Shown here: piece after piece, positions 9,264 through 21,938 of the stretch
How positions within the stretch are numbered: position 1 is the stretch's first letter
How the letters are laid out: each line of letters opens with the position of its first letter
Source: Silurus meridionalis
Taxonomy: Eukaryota; Chordata; Actinopteri; Siluriformes; Siluridae
DNA: 64,000 bases
Direction: 5' to 3'
NCBI RefSeq assembly: GCF_014805685.1
Contig: NC_060896.1
Span: 13,954,389-14,018,388 of the forward strand
The notes under the pieces: generated by a model
What the model saw: the letters and a program-made list of their open reading frames with translations, nothing else
Told to the model about the DNA's origin: nothing
The model's database searches: none
Program-made: the position numbers and the translations under genes

Positions 9264-12200
9264 CTAGAAAAATAAAACCCAAAAATACGAAGAGAATTAG
9301 CAGACAGTTGAATGATGTATTGTCCTCATTCCAGACCATAAATTCATGTTACAATACAGCTACAACTCTTCGTTTTGCCAAAAGCTGAAACAGTCTAATG
9401 AGTACTAATTATTATCTCTACTCTATATCACAGGAATGTTTAGATCTTTTACCAAGATACCAATTAGACTGAAAGCTTAAGACATGCACATATGTTTGTG
9501 CTTTGCTCCCAGAAGTTTGGAAGGCAGTTGACTGATTAGTGGTCTGTACAACAGTCCTGAAGAGAGAAAAAAAATGGAGGCAGTGCCACTTCGAGTTGTA
9601 CTGTATGGCATGTTTTTATAGGGCCCCTGCTGCTTTGTGACAGCCTTTTTAGTAAACTGCTGCTGGGGCCTGACTAAATAAATATTATCCCAGATAGGGA
9701 TTGCTAAAGAAACTGAAAAGAAGGGGAAAGTCAAGAAAGAATGATAAGTAGATTAAAGAAAATCCAGTGTCATGACAGCCACTTGAATGCAGTTTGTTCC
9801 GACAGCATGTGGAAAAGTGTCCTGCAGGCCCAAAGGCAAAGCCTGTCAGCAGCCCTGGAACTTCAAGTGAACAGACCCAGACTAAAACCTAAGTGTTTTA
9901 AAGACATGGCATTACACAATGACCCCAGACAGCCTAGTTGGTGGCTGTTCAACACATGCCTGCAGGGCAAAAGTGTTACAAAGATGGAAATGTAAATTGT
10001 TATAGAACATAAGATCGCTGCATAACCTATCGCTGCAGATACCCTGGCTTTTACTGAACAACTTTAACCATAATCTGCACTTTGTGTTCTCATCAAACTG
10101 GCTTTAGGGAGAAATAACTCCTGCTGGATAAAGAATGCTCAAATTATTCCTAAACAAACCACACAGCAAGGAATGACATGGTAAAAAGGGATGACAGCTC
10201 ATTTCATAACTGGTGTGCTGGCACGCCTTTTATAGCATCTTTGTACATGCAGCAAAAACGTTTCTGGTAATTCATTTCTTGCCTTGATGACAGCCGTGTA
10301 AGTTCTCTCTTACTTAATTGGCTGATTTATTTATAATAGCTAGGATATTTAAATTATTTCACTGGAGAAATTCTCATATATGTTCACATTAAACACATTG
10401 TTTCTACAATGCTTTCTTGCCAACTTAGTCTTTACATATTCCTGTTTCTAGGAGCAGATATAAACATGGAAAATTACTTTTAAATAACAATGATGTGTTA
10501 AAGGAGTGGTAGGTGACACCATGATATTTCCAGAAGAACATATAATCTGGTGTCCAAGTATTTGCCGTTGGCTCGCTTGCATCTAAGTCCTGCGTTAGAG
10601 CGTGAGAAACTTGAAAGTAAAACAAAATTGTGGAGAGAAAGAGGAGAACAAGGAATGGGTGTGTTTCGAATTAGGTGTTCATCAAAGAATCTTATTGACT
10701 TTTCAGTGTTTAGATGAAGTCAGTAAGGATTGTTGGAGTGCTGAGGGAACTGACCCTATTGTCTACAAATCTCTGATCAATTTGAGAATGATTCTGGCAG
10801 ACTGAGTTATTGAACAACAGACAGACAAAAGTCCCGCCCGTTCACAAGAAAGCCGTAAGTGAATGTGACCTTAGCTGCTGCTAGTCAGCTCTAAATGCAC
10901 CCAAGACGCTCATATTTGGAAACACATCCCAGAATGCTGAAGAAGGCACAACACATGTTAAGCACCGCTGCATCACTGGAAGTCTTGTGCTAGACAACCA
11001 GCTCCACAAGACAACGCCAGCAAGAAGACGGGCAAGCATGGTTGCCAGGCAACAAGCTCTTGGCACTGTGTGTGGCACACTGCAGAGGCAATACCAACAA
11101 CGTGTCCGAATGAAACATTTCCCTTCGTTATTTATGGACGTGTAGCACTCTGACAGTCTGAGAAAATGTGACAGATTTAGTGCTTCTTGCTGCAGTTAAT
11201 ACTGCTTCTGTGCAGATGTGTGTGTACTTTAGAACATTTATATTGAAGTGATCCCCATATACTGTATACACTACACTCGCAATCAGAGTTAGCCTAGATG
11301 TAAATATTTCACATAATATCTTGTTACACAAATAAGGATATAGCTGACAAATAAACACAAAATCACTCACACATTTATACTCCCTACATCCTGTCACAAG
11401 CTACACTAATCAAAGTGAAATTACTGGATAATTGTGTCACAGGTAAGACAGAGCATGGCAAAAATGCTAATCTAACATTGTTCTGCTTGTAATCATGTCT
11501 GCTGCCTCGGTTTGTGAGTTAAATCGGATTCTGATCACCTTTCTCAATGCCATAATTTAATGGCAGTGTTGCCGAAAAGAGTGTGGTGAAGATTTAGTAC
11601 ACCAAGTTAGAGGTTCTAAAGTCACTCTAGAGGTGCTCTGCCTTAAATAGCCACGTTGGCCTTTTATGGGCTATTAATAGCTGCAATTTTTCCGGGCTCC
11701 AAATTTAGATGCAATCAAGTGCACACTGTGTTTCCCACAAATATCCTACTCTCACCTGGAATGGCATTACTTTTGAATTCTCCAAAAATGAGGCTGCATG
11801 GAGGAGATTTTCGCTGTTATACCTAACTTGGAGAATGTCAGCATTGCTGCAAAGGAGAGGAGGAAGGAGCGGAAAAGGGAGGAGGCTGCTCAGAATATGA
11901 CCAAAAGGGGGCAGTCAAGACAAATGCAAGTCACCGTTCTGCAGCAAAAAAGGCTTCACACTGCTTCTACAGAGTCCCTGATTGGGGAAAACATCTCAAA
12001 CATGCATACCTTCTGCTGAGGTTCTAGGGGAAAGGGGAGGCGGTGATGATGTTGAAAGAGAGACAGGGAGAATGTACCGTTTCACAGCCTGTGTACTCTT
12101 AGCTGGCCTCATTTCCCAGTGAGAAAACACAAATATACAGAGAAAAGGGTCTACTTCTTTATTTTTTAAGCAGCTCCATAATACATGCCTGTTCCCAACC

Positions 12201-12669
12201 GGCTGTGCTCCACACGCAGCTATGTCAGGCATGGCGTGCATTTGCCTACTTGAATGATCAGTTTGCCTTTTGGGAAAACCCCAGACAAGCAGTCATGTTT
12301 TACTGAGTGTTGCCTCTTTTTCTATTTTTGGTGATGTCCCAAATACACCCTCCCACCCCCCAAAAAATAAATGTATTGGGTAAAATATTGCATTATTAAG
12401 GACATATAAGGACATTAAAATTTGCACAATTTTGGTATCCTTCCCAAATCTGCACCATGAGGCAGATCTTACAGAGTTTTTCAACAATACCCATTGTTTA
12501 TTTAATAACTTTTTTTTTTTTTTTTGCTTCGACGTGACTCATCTAATGATAAACCTTTCAACAGAAAAATGGCCAACCTCCTCAGAGACCTTTAGACATT
12601 TCCTTTCACCTCATGGCTTGTTTTTTAAACACCAGTGAACTTTAATCATCTGACGAAAGCAATTATAGC

Positions 12670-12691
12670 AAAAAAAAAAAAAAAAAAAAAA
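12670..12691. repeat. Poly-A tract
   Basis: Twenty-two consecutive A. No retrotransposon body is recognised upstream. Confidence 0.95.
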
Positions 12692-13023
12692 CCCACAGCT
12701 GTCTCTGAGTACTGAGGTAAACATGATATATAAATAGATTTTTATGGTGAATACATCAGTAAAAGTGTCATTGTAAAATATATTTCACACAGCAATGAAA
12801 AATTATTTCGATCAAGGCTGTAATCGATCGGAGAGTCAAAGATCGGAAAACCGTGTTAAATTCTCTCGCATGCATGTGGAAGAGGTTTTCCTGATGTTAC
12901 ACTGAACCAGTGCACACTCCAGTTCTGATCTTTGTGTTGCTCGTACAAATTTTGCAAGAGAGAAACACACAGCCTGACGTGAGCTGATGAAATGGCTCGT
13001 GCCTCTTTATCTATGCAGGAAAG

Positions 13024-13025
<2 letters not shown>

Positions 13026-13078
<53 letters not shown>
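13026..13078. repeat. (GA)n microsatellite
   Basis: About 26 GA units, pure. Confidence 0.97.
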
Positions 13079-13081
<3 letters not shown>

Positions 13082-14934
13082 CCCCTCCTCACTACCATTT
13101 CAGACTGGCACTGCAGAGAAAACAAAAACACAGGCACACGCTGAGTAGTGAGGAGCACGGCCCTCCCCTTCTCTGTGAAAACACCCAGGTCAGACAGCAC
13201 ACAGCCACTGCTGCACTCCAAATCACTGCAATATGCCGAGTGGCACGTATACACATTCGCCTCGGGGATGAAACAAATTGTGGGCACAAGGGCTTCTTCC
13301 AGCCGCCACACTGTAACATTCCTCAGAGAGAGCACAGGAAATAAGGAGCATATAAAAACACAGCATTAGTGGCCTGGCAAGAACCCACTGACACACTTGG
13401 ATTCCGATTCGTGGGCTTGTGCTCTTTTAGCAGCATGCTGTAAACACTGCCCAATGTACTAAGCAAGCGCATAATCAGAAAGCAGAATGTTAATCCACTT
13501 GTTCTTATCACCGGCGACAGACTTTATTTTCCATTTCCTATAATTCAGTGGTAAAATAACACACTCAGCAAGGGTCAGCATTATAAAAAAACAATTTCAA
13601 GCACTGTTTGCAAATTCATTCAGGGAAGAAAAAAAAAAAAACGGTTAAAGATGAACACAATAAGAGCGTTTTTATTCAGACTACTTGGAAGGCTGCCGTA
13701 TCCTATCATTTGCTGAGCTCTTCATAGTGGTTTGCAGAGCGTGGAGCGAATCACACACGGAGAACCATTAGACTATTTGAGCACTGGCGAGCGAGAATGG
13801 AGCAAAGAAAATTCGGGTCCGCCGATGTGCGTCATCTCCATGTTTCTGACTGAAATGTCGCTCTCGTCACGCATACTTCTACACAAGCACGTAACTAAAG
13901 TGCTCCATCTCCCTATCTTCACTCAACCTCTGCATTGTCCTATATTTTTTTCCAGGGCACACTGTACTGGTTATTAAGCTTGCTAATAAAACAAGTTCTT
14001 TAGCCTTTCTTTTGCTAACATCACAAACACAAATTACTGGTGTTATTTTATTACTACAACATTTATTAATAAAAAAAGACTGATTTTAATGCATTCACTT
14101 TATTCGCAACAGCCTTGTCAGCTAAAATAAGCAAGCTAAATGTGTTTTTTTTATTTATTTACTCTATAATGGCACCAGCAATAAAAATCATGTACAAATG
14201 GGATGTACAAAGAATACATTATGACACATGTATTTAAATAAAGGCTCTGTCTGTGCCTCTTAAAAAATTAAAATCTTAAACGAGATCTCCGTTGGTTCTC
14301 CTAGACAGTGGTGAGATCAAATGATAAGGAAAGGGCTTCCTTTGAGGTCTCCTTTTTCTCAAGATGCTCTCCTGAGAAATGAAATTCCCACTAATCTCAT
14401 GTTTCCTCATGAGTTTCGGTAAAGATCTTAGATCTTACACTACTCAGATTTGTTAAAAATAATCGTAACTTTTACCCAAATAATATGTCCAGTTCACTTA
14501 AAGAAGTTAAGCAAGCATACTATTGTATAAGTGAAGAGTAATGTAATTTATTCATGCTTAAAATGCATTTGTAATATGCTGCTTTGGATTCTGCTCTTGT
14601 TTGAGGGGAAGAACTCATAATCACAGGTTTGCTTTCATAGGAGAATTCTAAGAATTAATTCCAAACCATGGATAAGTTGTGCACTTCTGCAGGGCATTTG
14701 GTGCACACAGGTTTACAAACGGTACGCACAAAGTTCATTTGATTTTTTTTTTGCATTCTTTTCTTTAGCACCAATGTCCAAGTGGCAAATAACAAAGCTT
14801 TTTGTATGGAGAGCTTAATGCAGGAATGCCTGTGAATAAGGGGATGTTCTCACATAAGATTTTCAGTCATACAGACCAGTATTAGACGTCCACTCAGACC
14901 TGCTATAGTCATATGCAAGTTTGGTTTTATACTG

Positions 14935-15947
14935 TACACTTACTGAGCAGTAGGGATGGCTCGATACCAAAGTTTTGGCTTTGGTACAATACCAGAATGT
15001 AATAACTTGGTATCGATACTAAATCAATACCATAAGTGACAAATAACCAGCCTCAAAAGATGAGCGATTTGAAAACAATTTTATTAAAATAATAATACTA
15101 AAAATAAAAATAGATTCATATCTTAATACCTTTGTATCAAACTGTAACAAAAACCAGGGAACATGGGTTACATTTTAATTTTGTGGGAAAAAAATACAAA
15201 ATAATAATAGAAATAAAAATATATATATATACCTTCTTTATATATAAAACTTAAGTACTGTAATACAATGAAAATGTATTAAAATCATCTGAACACAACA
15301 GAGAAAAAAAAAAAATACCAGGAACAAAAGGTTTTGTTTTTTTTTACTTCGAAGAAAAAAAATAATTGCAACCAAAGTAACACAATTAATGCATGTGCAT
15401 ATCTTAACCGTTTCGCAGCAATTTGGGAAGCACTGCCGCCTGTAGGTTAATTTCGGAATAGCATCACATGAAATATCAAATTCAGCAAAATTATATAAAA
15501 CCGTTTAAAATATAATAGATACCATTATTTGTCCAGTACCATTATACCGCACATCCCGACTGGGCAGTTTATTAGAAACATTATGCTAGTACTGAGTTGG
15601 GCCTCTTGCTATTAAAACAATCTCCTAAAACAATTCCTCATTGCATTGATTCCACAAAATGTTGGAAATATTCCTTTATGTGAATAATTTTTCCTAATTC
15701 TTGTCCATTGTGACATGGTTTCATAAATTTTTTCAATTCCTGCAGATTTCTCAGGAACCACCAACAATCAAACCACATTTAAAATCACTGCAATCTCAAT
15801 TTTCCCCTATTCTGATGTCTAATGTAAACATTTCTCAAAGTTACTGGTCATGTTGTTGTCACAGCTGCTACACTGTTGGCTAATTGGATAATTCAATAAT
15901 TATTAAATAGGTGTACAGGTATTTTTCATAAAGTCCTTAGTGACCGT
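14935..15947. mobile_element. Internally deleted Tc1-like element, split by a hAT-like insertion
   Basis: The right part (15560-15947) follows the two ends of a common fish Tc1-like element: AGTTTATTAGAAACATTATG, then GATTCCACAAAATGTTGGAA, CCTGCAGATTTCTCAG, TTCTGATGTCTAATG, and finally GGTGTACAGG and CATAAAGTCCTTAGTG. The transposase body is missing. The left terminus, CACTTACTGAGCAG at about 14937-14950, is separated from the rest by the 609-bp element at 14951-15559. The terminal repeats are diverged but alignable (CTGAGCAGTTTATT against CTAAGGACTTTAT). Family identity is from memory of the consensus. Confidence 0.72.
14951..15559. mobile_element. hAT-like MITE nested in a Tc1-like MITE
   Basis: It begins TAGGGATGGCTCGATACC and ends, as reverse complement, TCGGGATGTGCGGTATAA. 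An 8-bp flank is repeated with one mismatch: CTGAGCAG at 14943-14950 and CTGGGCAG at 15560-15567. An 8-bp duplication and TAGGG(A/G)TG ends suit hAT elements. The interior is AT-rich and non-coding. Confidence 0.75.
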
Positions 15948-18120
15948 ATATTAGTAAGGTGGGTCATGCTGGCCATGGCTACCTTTCCTTGTCATCACAA
16001 AATCCACAAAATTTTATTTTATTAGATAAATCATCTACCAGCATATTTTAGGAGGAAACTGAGGAATCTGTAAGAAACCCATGAGTGCAGAGAAAACATA
16101 AAAACCTCAATGCACAGTACACATTTGCTCTATTGTTTCTCATCCTTCTATGGCTGAGCAACTTGATTAAATTTGCAGAAATTTAAAGTGATAGTAAATA
16201 TATTTGGCAAGAAAAAAAATCTTTTTTGGCAACACATATTAGTTCTAAAATGTCACTTGTATAACTGCTGGATGCAACTAGCTAGGCACGTGCTGGCTTG
16301 TTTATGCGTCAAACAAAAACTGAGGATGTCGATAAGTGTGTACAATACCTGTACTTGCAGAAAAGAGGCTCAATTGAAAAGTAACACAAATATATATAAT
16401 GAATAGCGGGACTAAAGAGACAGAATCTATCCCTGCTACCACCAATTTTATGTACCAGTCTTGTTTTTTTTGGTCCCATTTTCTAAAAACATTACTTAAC
16501 ATGCCATAGCATTTCCTTTGAAAGGTTTTACTAGATTCACAATTCCAAAATGCAATTTTAATATGTTTCACACCTGACCTACATTTGTAGGCCAAATTGT
16601 TGTTAACTGCGGCTAATTTCTTTTCCATTTTGCAAAATAAATAAGGTGTATCAAATCTTGTGAGCCAAGCCTTCATTACTTGGTGCCTTAAATAACTACT
16701 GATTTAAAGAAGTATATTTTTGTAAGTGTTTGAAATAACCCTATAAACGGCTGTTGTGGAAATCCCCTGTGAAGGCTTCATCACTACAGAATGGAAAACA
16801 CTGACAGTATCTCATTTCATGTTCAGTGAGCATTCGATGGTGATGAATTCATTTGCAGTCATTTAAAAACGTTTAATAGGGTATTAAACTATTTGTGCAT
16901 TTTCAGGCTTCCTTTTTATAGATTTACTATGCCTATTTACATGACGGCTCAAATTTTAATTCAAATTTCAAGTTTTTAAAGAATGTGTAGATTGTGATAT
17001 ACAATGCCAGTTACCTGGAGTTTATTAGCATTTTTACCAGAAAAACCAACTAAATCATTAAAGAAGAAAAGTGAAAGCTGTGTGGATCTTATTACTATCA
17101 GACCTTAATAGGATCTTAATGCTGTTTGGTCTTGATTACAACTAGAATAACATCAAGAATAATAAAATATATTTTTTCATCTCTAAACATTTTAATTTTT
17201 AATTCTCAATTTAACATATTACTTAGTCATATTTTCACATTTAGATTGTTTTAAATAAGGCCATTTCAGCTAAAATATGTTTTTACTTGCCAAAGTTTGT
17301 CATACTGTACAAGTAGTAATCTACAACACAAATGAGCTGTTTTTTCTTGATTGCAATGATTGCATTTAAAACACTTTCAGTCTATCAATCAGCTGAATTG
17401 TTCTGCCATGGATTATCTGATCTGCCTAAATACCGTAACTTTCACCTTTAGGTTGTGAAATTTCATATAAACAATAGACGGATGGCAAAATAATTACACA
17501 ACTGCAAGTTTAAGTAACGCAGCCTGGATGGTTAAAACCACATGCTGATGGTGTAAATGCAGTTAGACTGCTCGAGATCTGATCACCCATTGTGAGGGCA
17601 ACAGGGCTACGAGGTAAACTGAGAGGAATTTTAGCTCGACCAATCGTAGAGCAGCAGGAGCGGGCTTGGTGGGAAGGAGGGGGCTGTCACTGATTGACAT
17701 GTTATTGAGTCTGGAGGAGAAATGTGGTAAACAAGTTCTCCCTGGCGTGACCTAACAGCCAGATAAGCTGTGTTTAAAGCATCAGACAAAATGTTATTGG
17801 TGAAATACTGGTATGAGAGCTCACAGCACATCATCAGCATGTTTTTTAAAAGACATTTGGCACAAATGTTTAGGGAAACAATGCAACTTTCTGGCATTCG
17901 ATACGAACTGTTGGTGTTTTAGCATGGATATGGCTGTACTGTCTTCAGATTATTAATGTAGTAAACAACCATTATAAATTATCGGTGATTTATTATCAGA
18001 ACCGGAAGTGCTCAAAATGTCCCAGCAATATACATGTTTTAGTTTTTTTAATATTTGAGGGTCTCATATAAGTGGAACTCTACTTTTATGCTTTTGCAAC
18101 CCTTTAGATCAAAAGCGTAA

Positions 18121-18156
18121 ATATGCATATTACATATAATATGCATATTACATATT
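18121..18156. repeat. Two 18-bp tandem copies with palindromic ATATGCATAT
   Basis: Positions 18121-18138 and 18139-18156 are identical except the last base. Each carries the palindrome ATATGCATAT, which resembles POU/octamer-type sites. Confidence 0.9.
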
Positions 18157-20149
18157 ACAGTATGAATGTAGACTTTTTACTTTTTTCTCCCTAATTTGGT
18201 CACCTGCCAAATCCCACCAAGCTCTCCTCTATTAATGCAATGGCAAATACATGCTTCCTTCTTATCTATTCAAACTGTTGCTCATACTGTATCACAGTAC
18301 AGCACAACACAATTAAAGAAAATTGCTATCTACCCTAGTCTGAATACCCAATGGTCCTTAGAGTTGACCATGTTGCTGTGATTTACAGTTAATGACATAC
18401 CTCCCACCAAGAGAGCAAGGCCTGGCTAGGTCACGGATGGCTGTGTCATGGTCATGATTTGAATTTTCAAGCTAATGGCTATCTCTCTTGAAGTATACCC
18501 TGGCTAAGTGTCTTATATTTGCGGTTAGAACAGTTAAATATAGACCTAAGTGGATAATATATAAAAAATAAAATTTTGTCTGTACTTGCAATTTTATTCT
18601 TGCATGGCGAAAGCGACATTTGCATGGAATTGCGCTTTTATTGGAGAGAAAGCACTCTAGATTTACTAAGAAAAATTAACCGGGATAGCTTTTCTAATTT
18701 AGTAACAGGCGATTTTGTGCAATCACTCTTTTCCTCCCAGCTCACATAAAGACCATGCTTTGTGCCCCTGTGTGCAAAATGCTGAGAGACTAAAAGTTAT
18801 TTTTGTTGTCCATGAAATGACCTTAGAAACAGTTAATATGTAAACACACAGATCCAGCCATAACACTACACAGGGCTGAAAACTTGATTATAATTTATGG
18901 TCCTGGCTTTTAAAATCTAGCCTAAACTTTTCAACATGCAGGAACAACATGTACTCGTGAAGATTTGCCTTTAACTGTCAGAATACTCAGTCCACAAGAT
19001 GCATTAACTTGAACTTTGTTTAACCCAACCACTCATCCTACAGTCCATACCCACCATTCAACAGTACATGCCAAAAATGTGTTATTATATGTAAATCATT
19101 TTGCAGAAACTCATTTACCTCCTACTTCTAAGAAACAAAATGGAAAATCTTGATGGAAAATTGCAATTAGTTTTAAAAAAAAAAAGTCAAGTGTTGTAAA
19201 ATATAAGACCCTTCTAGGTCTCAATAGGTAAATACAAACCATGTGACAGTTTTTTCAAGAAAAGAAGGGAGTGTGTAGGAATGTGTAAGTTTTAAATTAG
19301 CCAAGTCATTGAATTCTTATTTCTTAATGAGTGAAAAGGTGTACATTTTTATACCGTTTCTACTGACCTTTTTTAATAAACAAGCATATAATGCAGGTTA
19401 TCTGATGTCATTTTTCAAACTGATGCAGTAATTCATTGGTAACCAAATGATAACTCAATTGTAATTACTACTCATCCAATACAGAGTATAGATATTGCTA
19501 CTCATACTGGCCTCAAATAGTTTATTTAGTATTGGAAAAGATAATCCATTACATTGATTTGTTTTATGTCATGAACATGTGTTAGGCTGACTGACATGAT
19601 GCAGATCTTGCATGAGAACTTGTATGAGATCACTCTACAGCCACAATGTAGTTAGATCTTGGCAAGGGAAAACCGCAGAAAAATGGCCTTGTTACTGTGA
19701 GGATACTGGTTCAGATCTGTAGTTCCCAGAAATCTCATATCTACATCATACGGAAAATGGAAAAGCTAAGATCACTGAAATTCAGATTAAGCAGCTTTTC
19801 ATTCAAGGAAGTTACAAATGCATGTGGTTGAACATAATCAAAACAGTAGACTCTAACTCAGGGGGAGACCTTCAAGCTATTGAGAACTACAATTTCTTAA
19901 AAGGCTACACAAGGATATTAACATCAACTTGATCAGGAAACAAATTGAACTTTGGAGAATACAGTTTTTGCTCCAGTTCCGCTTGCTGGAGTGTTATTAT
20001 TATCTTCCTATCTTAAGTCTGGTACAAATCTTCTACAAAAACATAGCAAACAATTTACAGCCTCTTGCTAGGTACGAAGAAAAGACTGGTAGCTCTGGCA
20101 ATTAATTTGTTCTTATTAATCTGTCAACTAGGAAGCAAGCAGAAATAAT

Positions 20150-20174
20150 TTCTGTTCTGTTCTGTTCTGTTCTG
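20150..20174. repeat. (TTCTG)5 microsatellite
   Basis: Five tandem TTCTG units. Confidence 0.95.
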
Positions 20175-20578
20175 CTGGAATGCAAACACTTTAGTAAAAT
20201 AATGGTCAAAACAACACCTTTACAAATTCCTACTATTATATAGAAACTGCATTCTGACCTACTTCAGGTTACATAAGTCTTTTTGAGAGTGGAACGCAAA
20301 TCCTACACAGAGTGCATCAGTGAAATGGTCCAGACTCTCAGAAATGTTTCCTCCATTCAATATAGCACCAATTAAAGCTTGACCTGACTGTTCATGTTTC
20401 TGTGCACTACTAGGATTAATATTAGTGGGACAAATAGTTGTCTTTTGCTATTAAACGGCTCATTTGAAAACTGGCAATACCAGAGGTGCATTAATAGAGC
20501 TCAGTAGCGTTAAAAAATAACTTAAAAAAAAAAAAAATGTTATTTAGTTGTTCTGGCATTTGTACACAGTCCTCACCA

Positions 20579-20579
<1 letters not shown>

Positions 20580-20635
<56 letters not shown>
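20580..20635. repeat. (AT)n microsatellite
   Basis: About 28 AT units, pure and self-complementary. Confidence 0.97.
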
Positions 20636-20639
<4 letters not shown>

Positions 20640-20865
20640 GAAAAACATTCCTATATACACAGACTCACACATACACAGATACAGATACAGATGTACTTAT
20701 TACTCTGAAACAAAGTATGCAGTGGTCTCTACATTTAGGTATGCATGGTATTTCCCATGACCCAAACTCTGATTCACTCTTCAACTCCCACACCATTGCT
20801 TCTATCCTCTTTATAGTTGCACCTGAGCTGTTTGTTTAATATATTGTTTAATATATATTCATATT

Positions 20866-20912
20866 CACGGCAACCCTGGCCAGAATAAAGTGGTTGCTGA
20901 AGATAAATGAAT
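20866..20912. repeat. LINE/SINE-type 3' tail fragment
   Basis: GCAACCCTGGCCAGAATAAA followed by TGGTTGCTGAAGATAAATGA resembles the 3' tail of a dispersed fish retroposon (memory of the consensus). A related motif in the opposite orientation appears at about 41794-41850. Confidence 0.45.
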
Positions 20913-21162
20913 GACTACACAATATGTTAAAGGCCCTGTATGTATAGTGTGCACACATTTTGCAGCCTTGGGGAAGAAAGGAAAGTTTACATAAACTTGA
21001 CATACCATACACAGTTGGAGTTTAATGTATCTGTATCCCCTCAAGAGTGCAAAACACACAAGCACACCATGTACATTGTAAAGAAACTATTTAAACACAC
21101 ATTATAAGTGCAATCAATTATACAAGCACTAATATTAAATCACTAATTTTTATTACATACTC

Positions 21163-21562
21163 TATATGGAAAAAATTAAAGACACCTGATTTTTTCCAAC
21201 CATATGTTGTTCTATCCCAAACTGTTACCACAAATTTGAAGGCACACAATTGTAGCATTCATTTTCCCTACCCTCCACGAATCCACGAATGTTTCAGCAT
21301 GAAAATGCCCCTGTGCACAAAGATGATACAGTTTACATGGTTTGGAGTAAAAGATCTTGAGAGTCCTGTTATAGAGCTCGGCCCTCAACCCTACAGAACA
21401 CTGTTGGGATGAACTGGAATGCTGTACCCAAGGGATCCTCACCCTACATCAGCAATTGACTTTACTAATACTGTTGTGGATAAATAAGCACAAATCACCA
21501 CAACCCCACTTAAAAATAAAGTGCAACTTCTTTCCAGAAGAGGGAACAGTATTAAAACAGCA
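21163..21562 (+). mobile_element. Tc1-like transposon relic, plus orientation
   Basis: It starts with the terminal-type ATATGGAAAAAATTAAAGAC followed by ACCTG. Then comes CAACCATATGTTGTTCTATC and, at 21291-21440, a decayed DDE transposase segment on the + strand: MFQHENAPVHK around 21292-21325 and, after frame breaks, a stretch reading GMNWNAV near 21403-21423. It continues TTTCCAGAAGAGGGAACAGT, as in the 3' part of such elements. It has a large internal deletion and multiple breaks, and is antisense to igf1r. Its 3' end is interrupted by the element at 21571. Confidence 0.78.
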
Positions 21563-21570
21563 ATATATAC

Positions 21571-21858
21571 AGGTAGTCGTTGACAACCACGATTGGGACA
21601 GACAGACCGGTCGTACCACGATTTGGTCATAATTAGAGTAGGCTATATGTACGGTACTGTAAAATGATGCCGGAAGCTGGTACGCACTGTCGTACGCCAG
21701 GCGTAACACGATTTGGTCATAAGTAGAGTAGGCTATATGTACAGTACTGTAATATTATGCCGGAAGCTGGTAAAAAAATAACATACTTCGCAGCTAGCAA
21801 TTGTGGTCGTAAAGTCGAATGGTCGTAAGGTGCATAGGTCGTAAGTCGACGACTACCT
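21571..21858. mobile_element. 288-bp MITE with 8-bp target duplication and internal tandem repeat
   Basis: Terminal inverted repeats AGGTAGTCGTTGAC and (reverse complement) AGGTAGTCGTCGAC match 13/14. A perfect 8-bp duplication ATATATAC flanks it (21563-21570 and 21859-21866). Inside, about 66 bp (21617-21682) recurs 90 bp later (21707-21772) with about four mismatches. Non-coding. The 8-bp duplication suggests hAT-like mobilisation, with the caveat that the flank is AT-repetitive. Confidence 0.8.
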
Positions 21859-21865
21859 ATATATA

Positions 21866-21935
<70 letters not shown>

Positions 21936-21938
21936 TAT
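21859..21938. repeat. (TA)n microsatellite
   Basis: An alternating TA tract, interrupted by CTG near 21866-21868, directly abuts the MITE. Confidence 0.95.

Larger units (their letters stand above)
9264..14934. other. Intron 2 segment: mostly unique sequence
   Basis: Apart from a poly-A tract (12670-12691) and a (GA)n tract (13026-13078), I see no repeat family or RNA gene. Open frames such as 12856-13335 owe part of their length to the (GA)n tract read as Ser-Leu repeats. Confidence 0.7.
15948..21162. other. Intron 2 segment: AT-rich, little recognisable
   Basis: It contains a short tandem repeat with ATATGCATAT cores (18121-18156), a (TTCTG)n tract (20150-20174), an (AT)n tract (20580-20635) and an LINE/SINE-type tail at 20866-20912. 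Otherwise I see nothing identifiable. The minus-strand open frame at 16302-16676 (124 codons) has no family resemblance I can name. Confidence 0.65.

Noticed and set aside
12856..13335. 159-codon minus-strand frame
   Set aside because: It spans the (GA)n tract, which reads as Ser-Leu repeats, and the rest has no similarity to a known family.
16302..16676. 124-codon minus-strand frame with mixed composition
   Set aside because: I could not match it to any protein or transposon family and no splice signals frame it.
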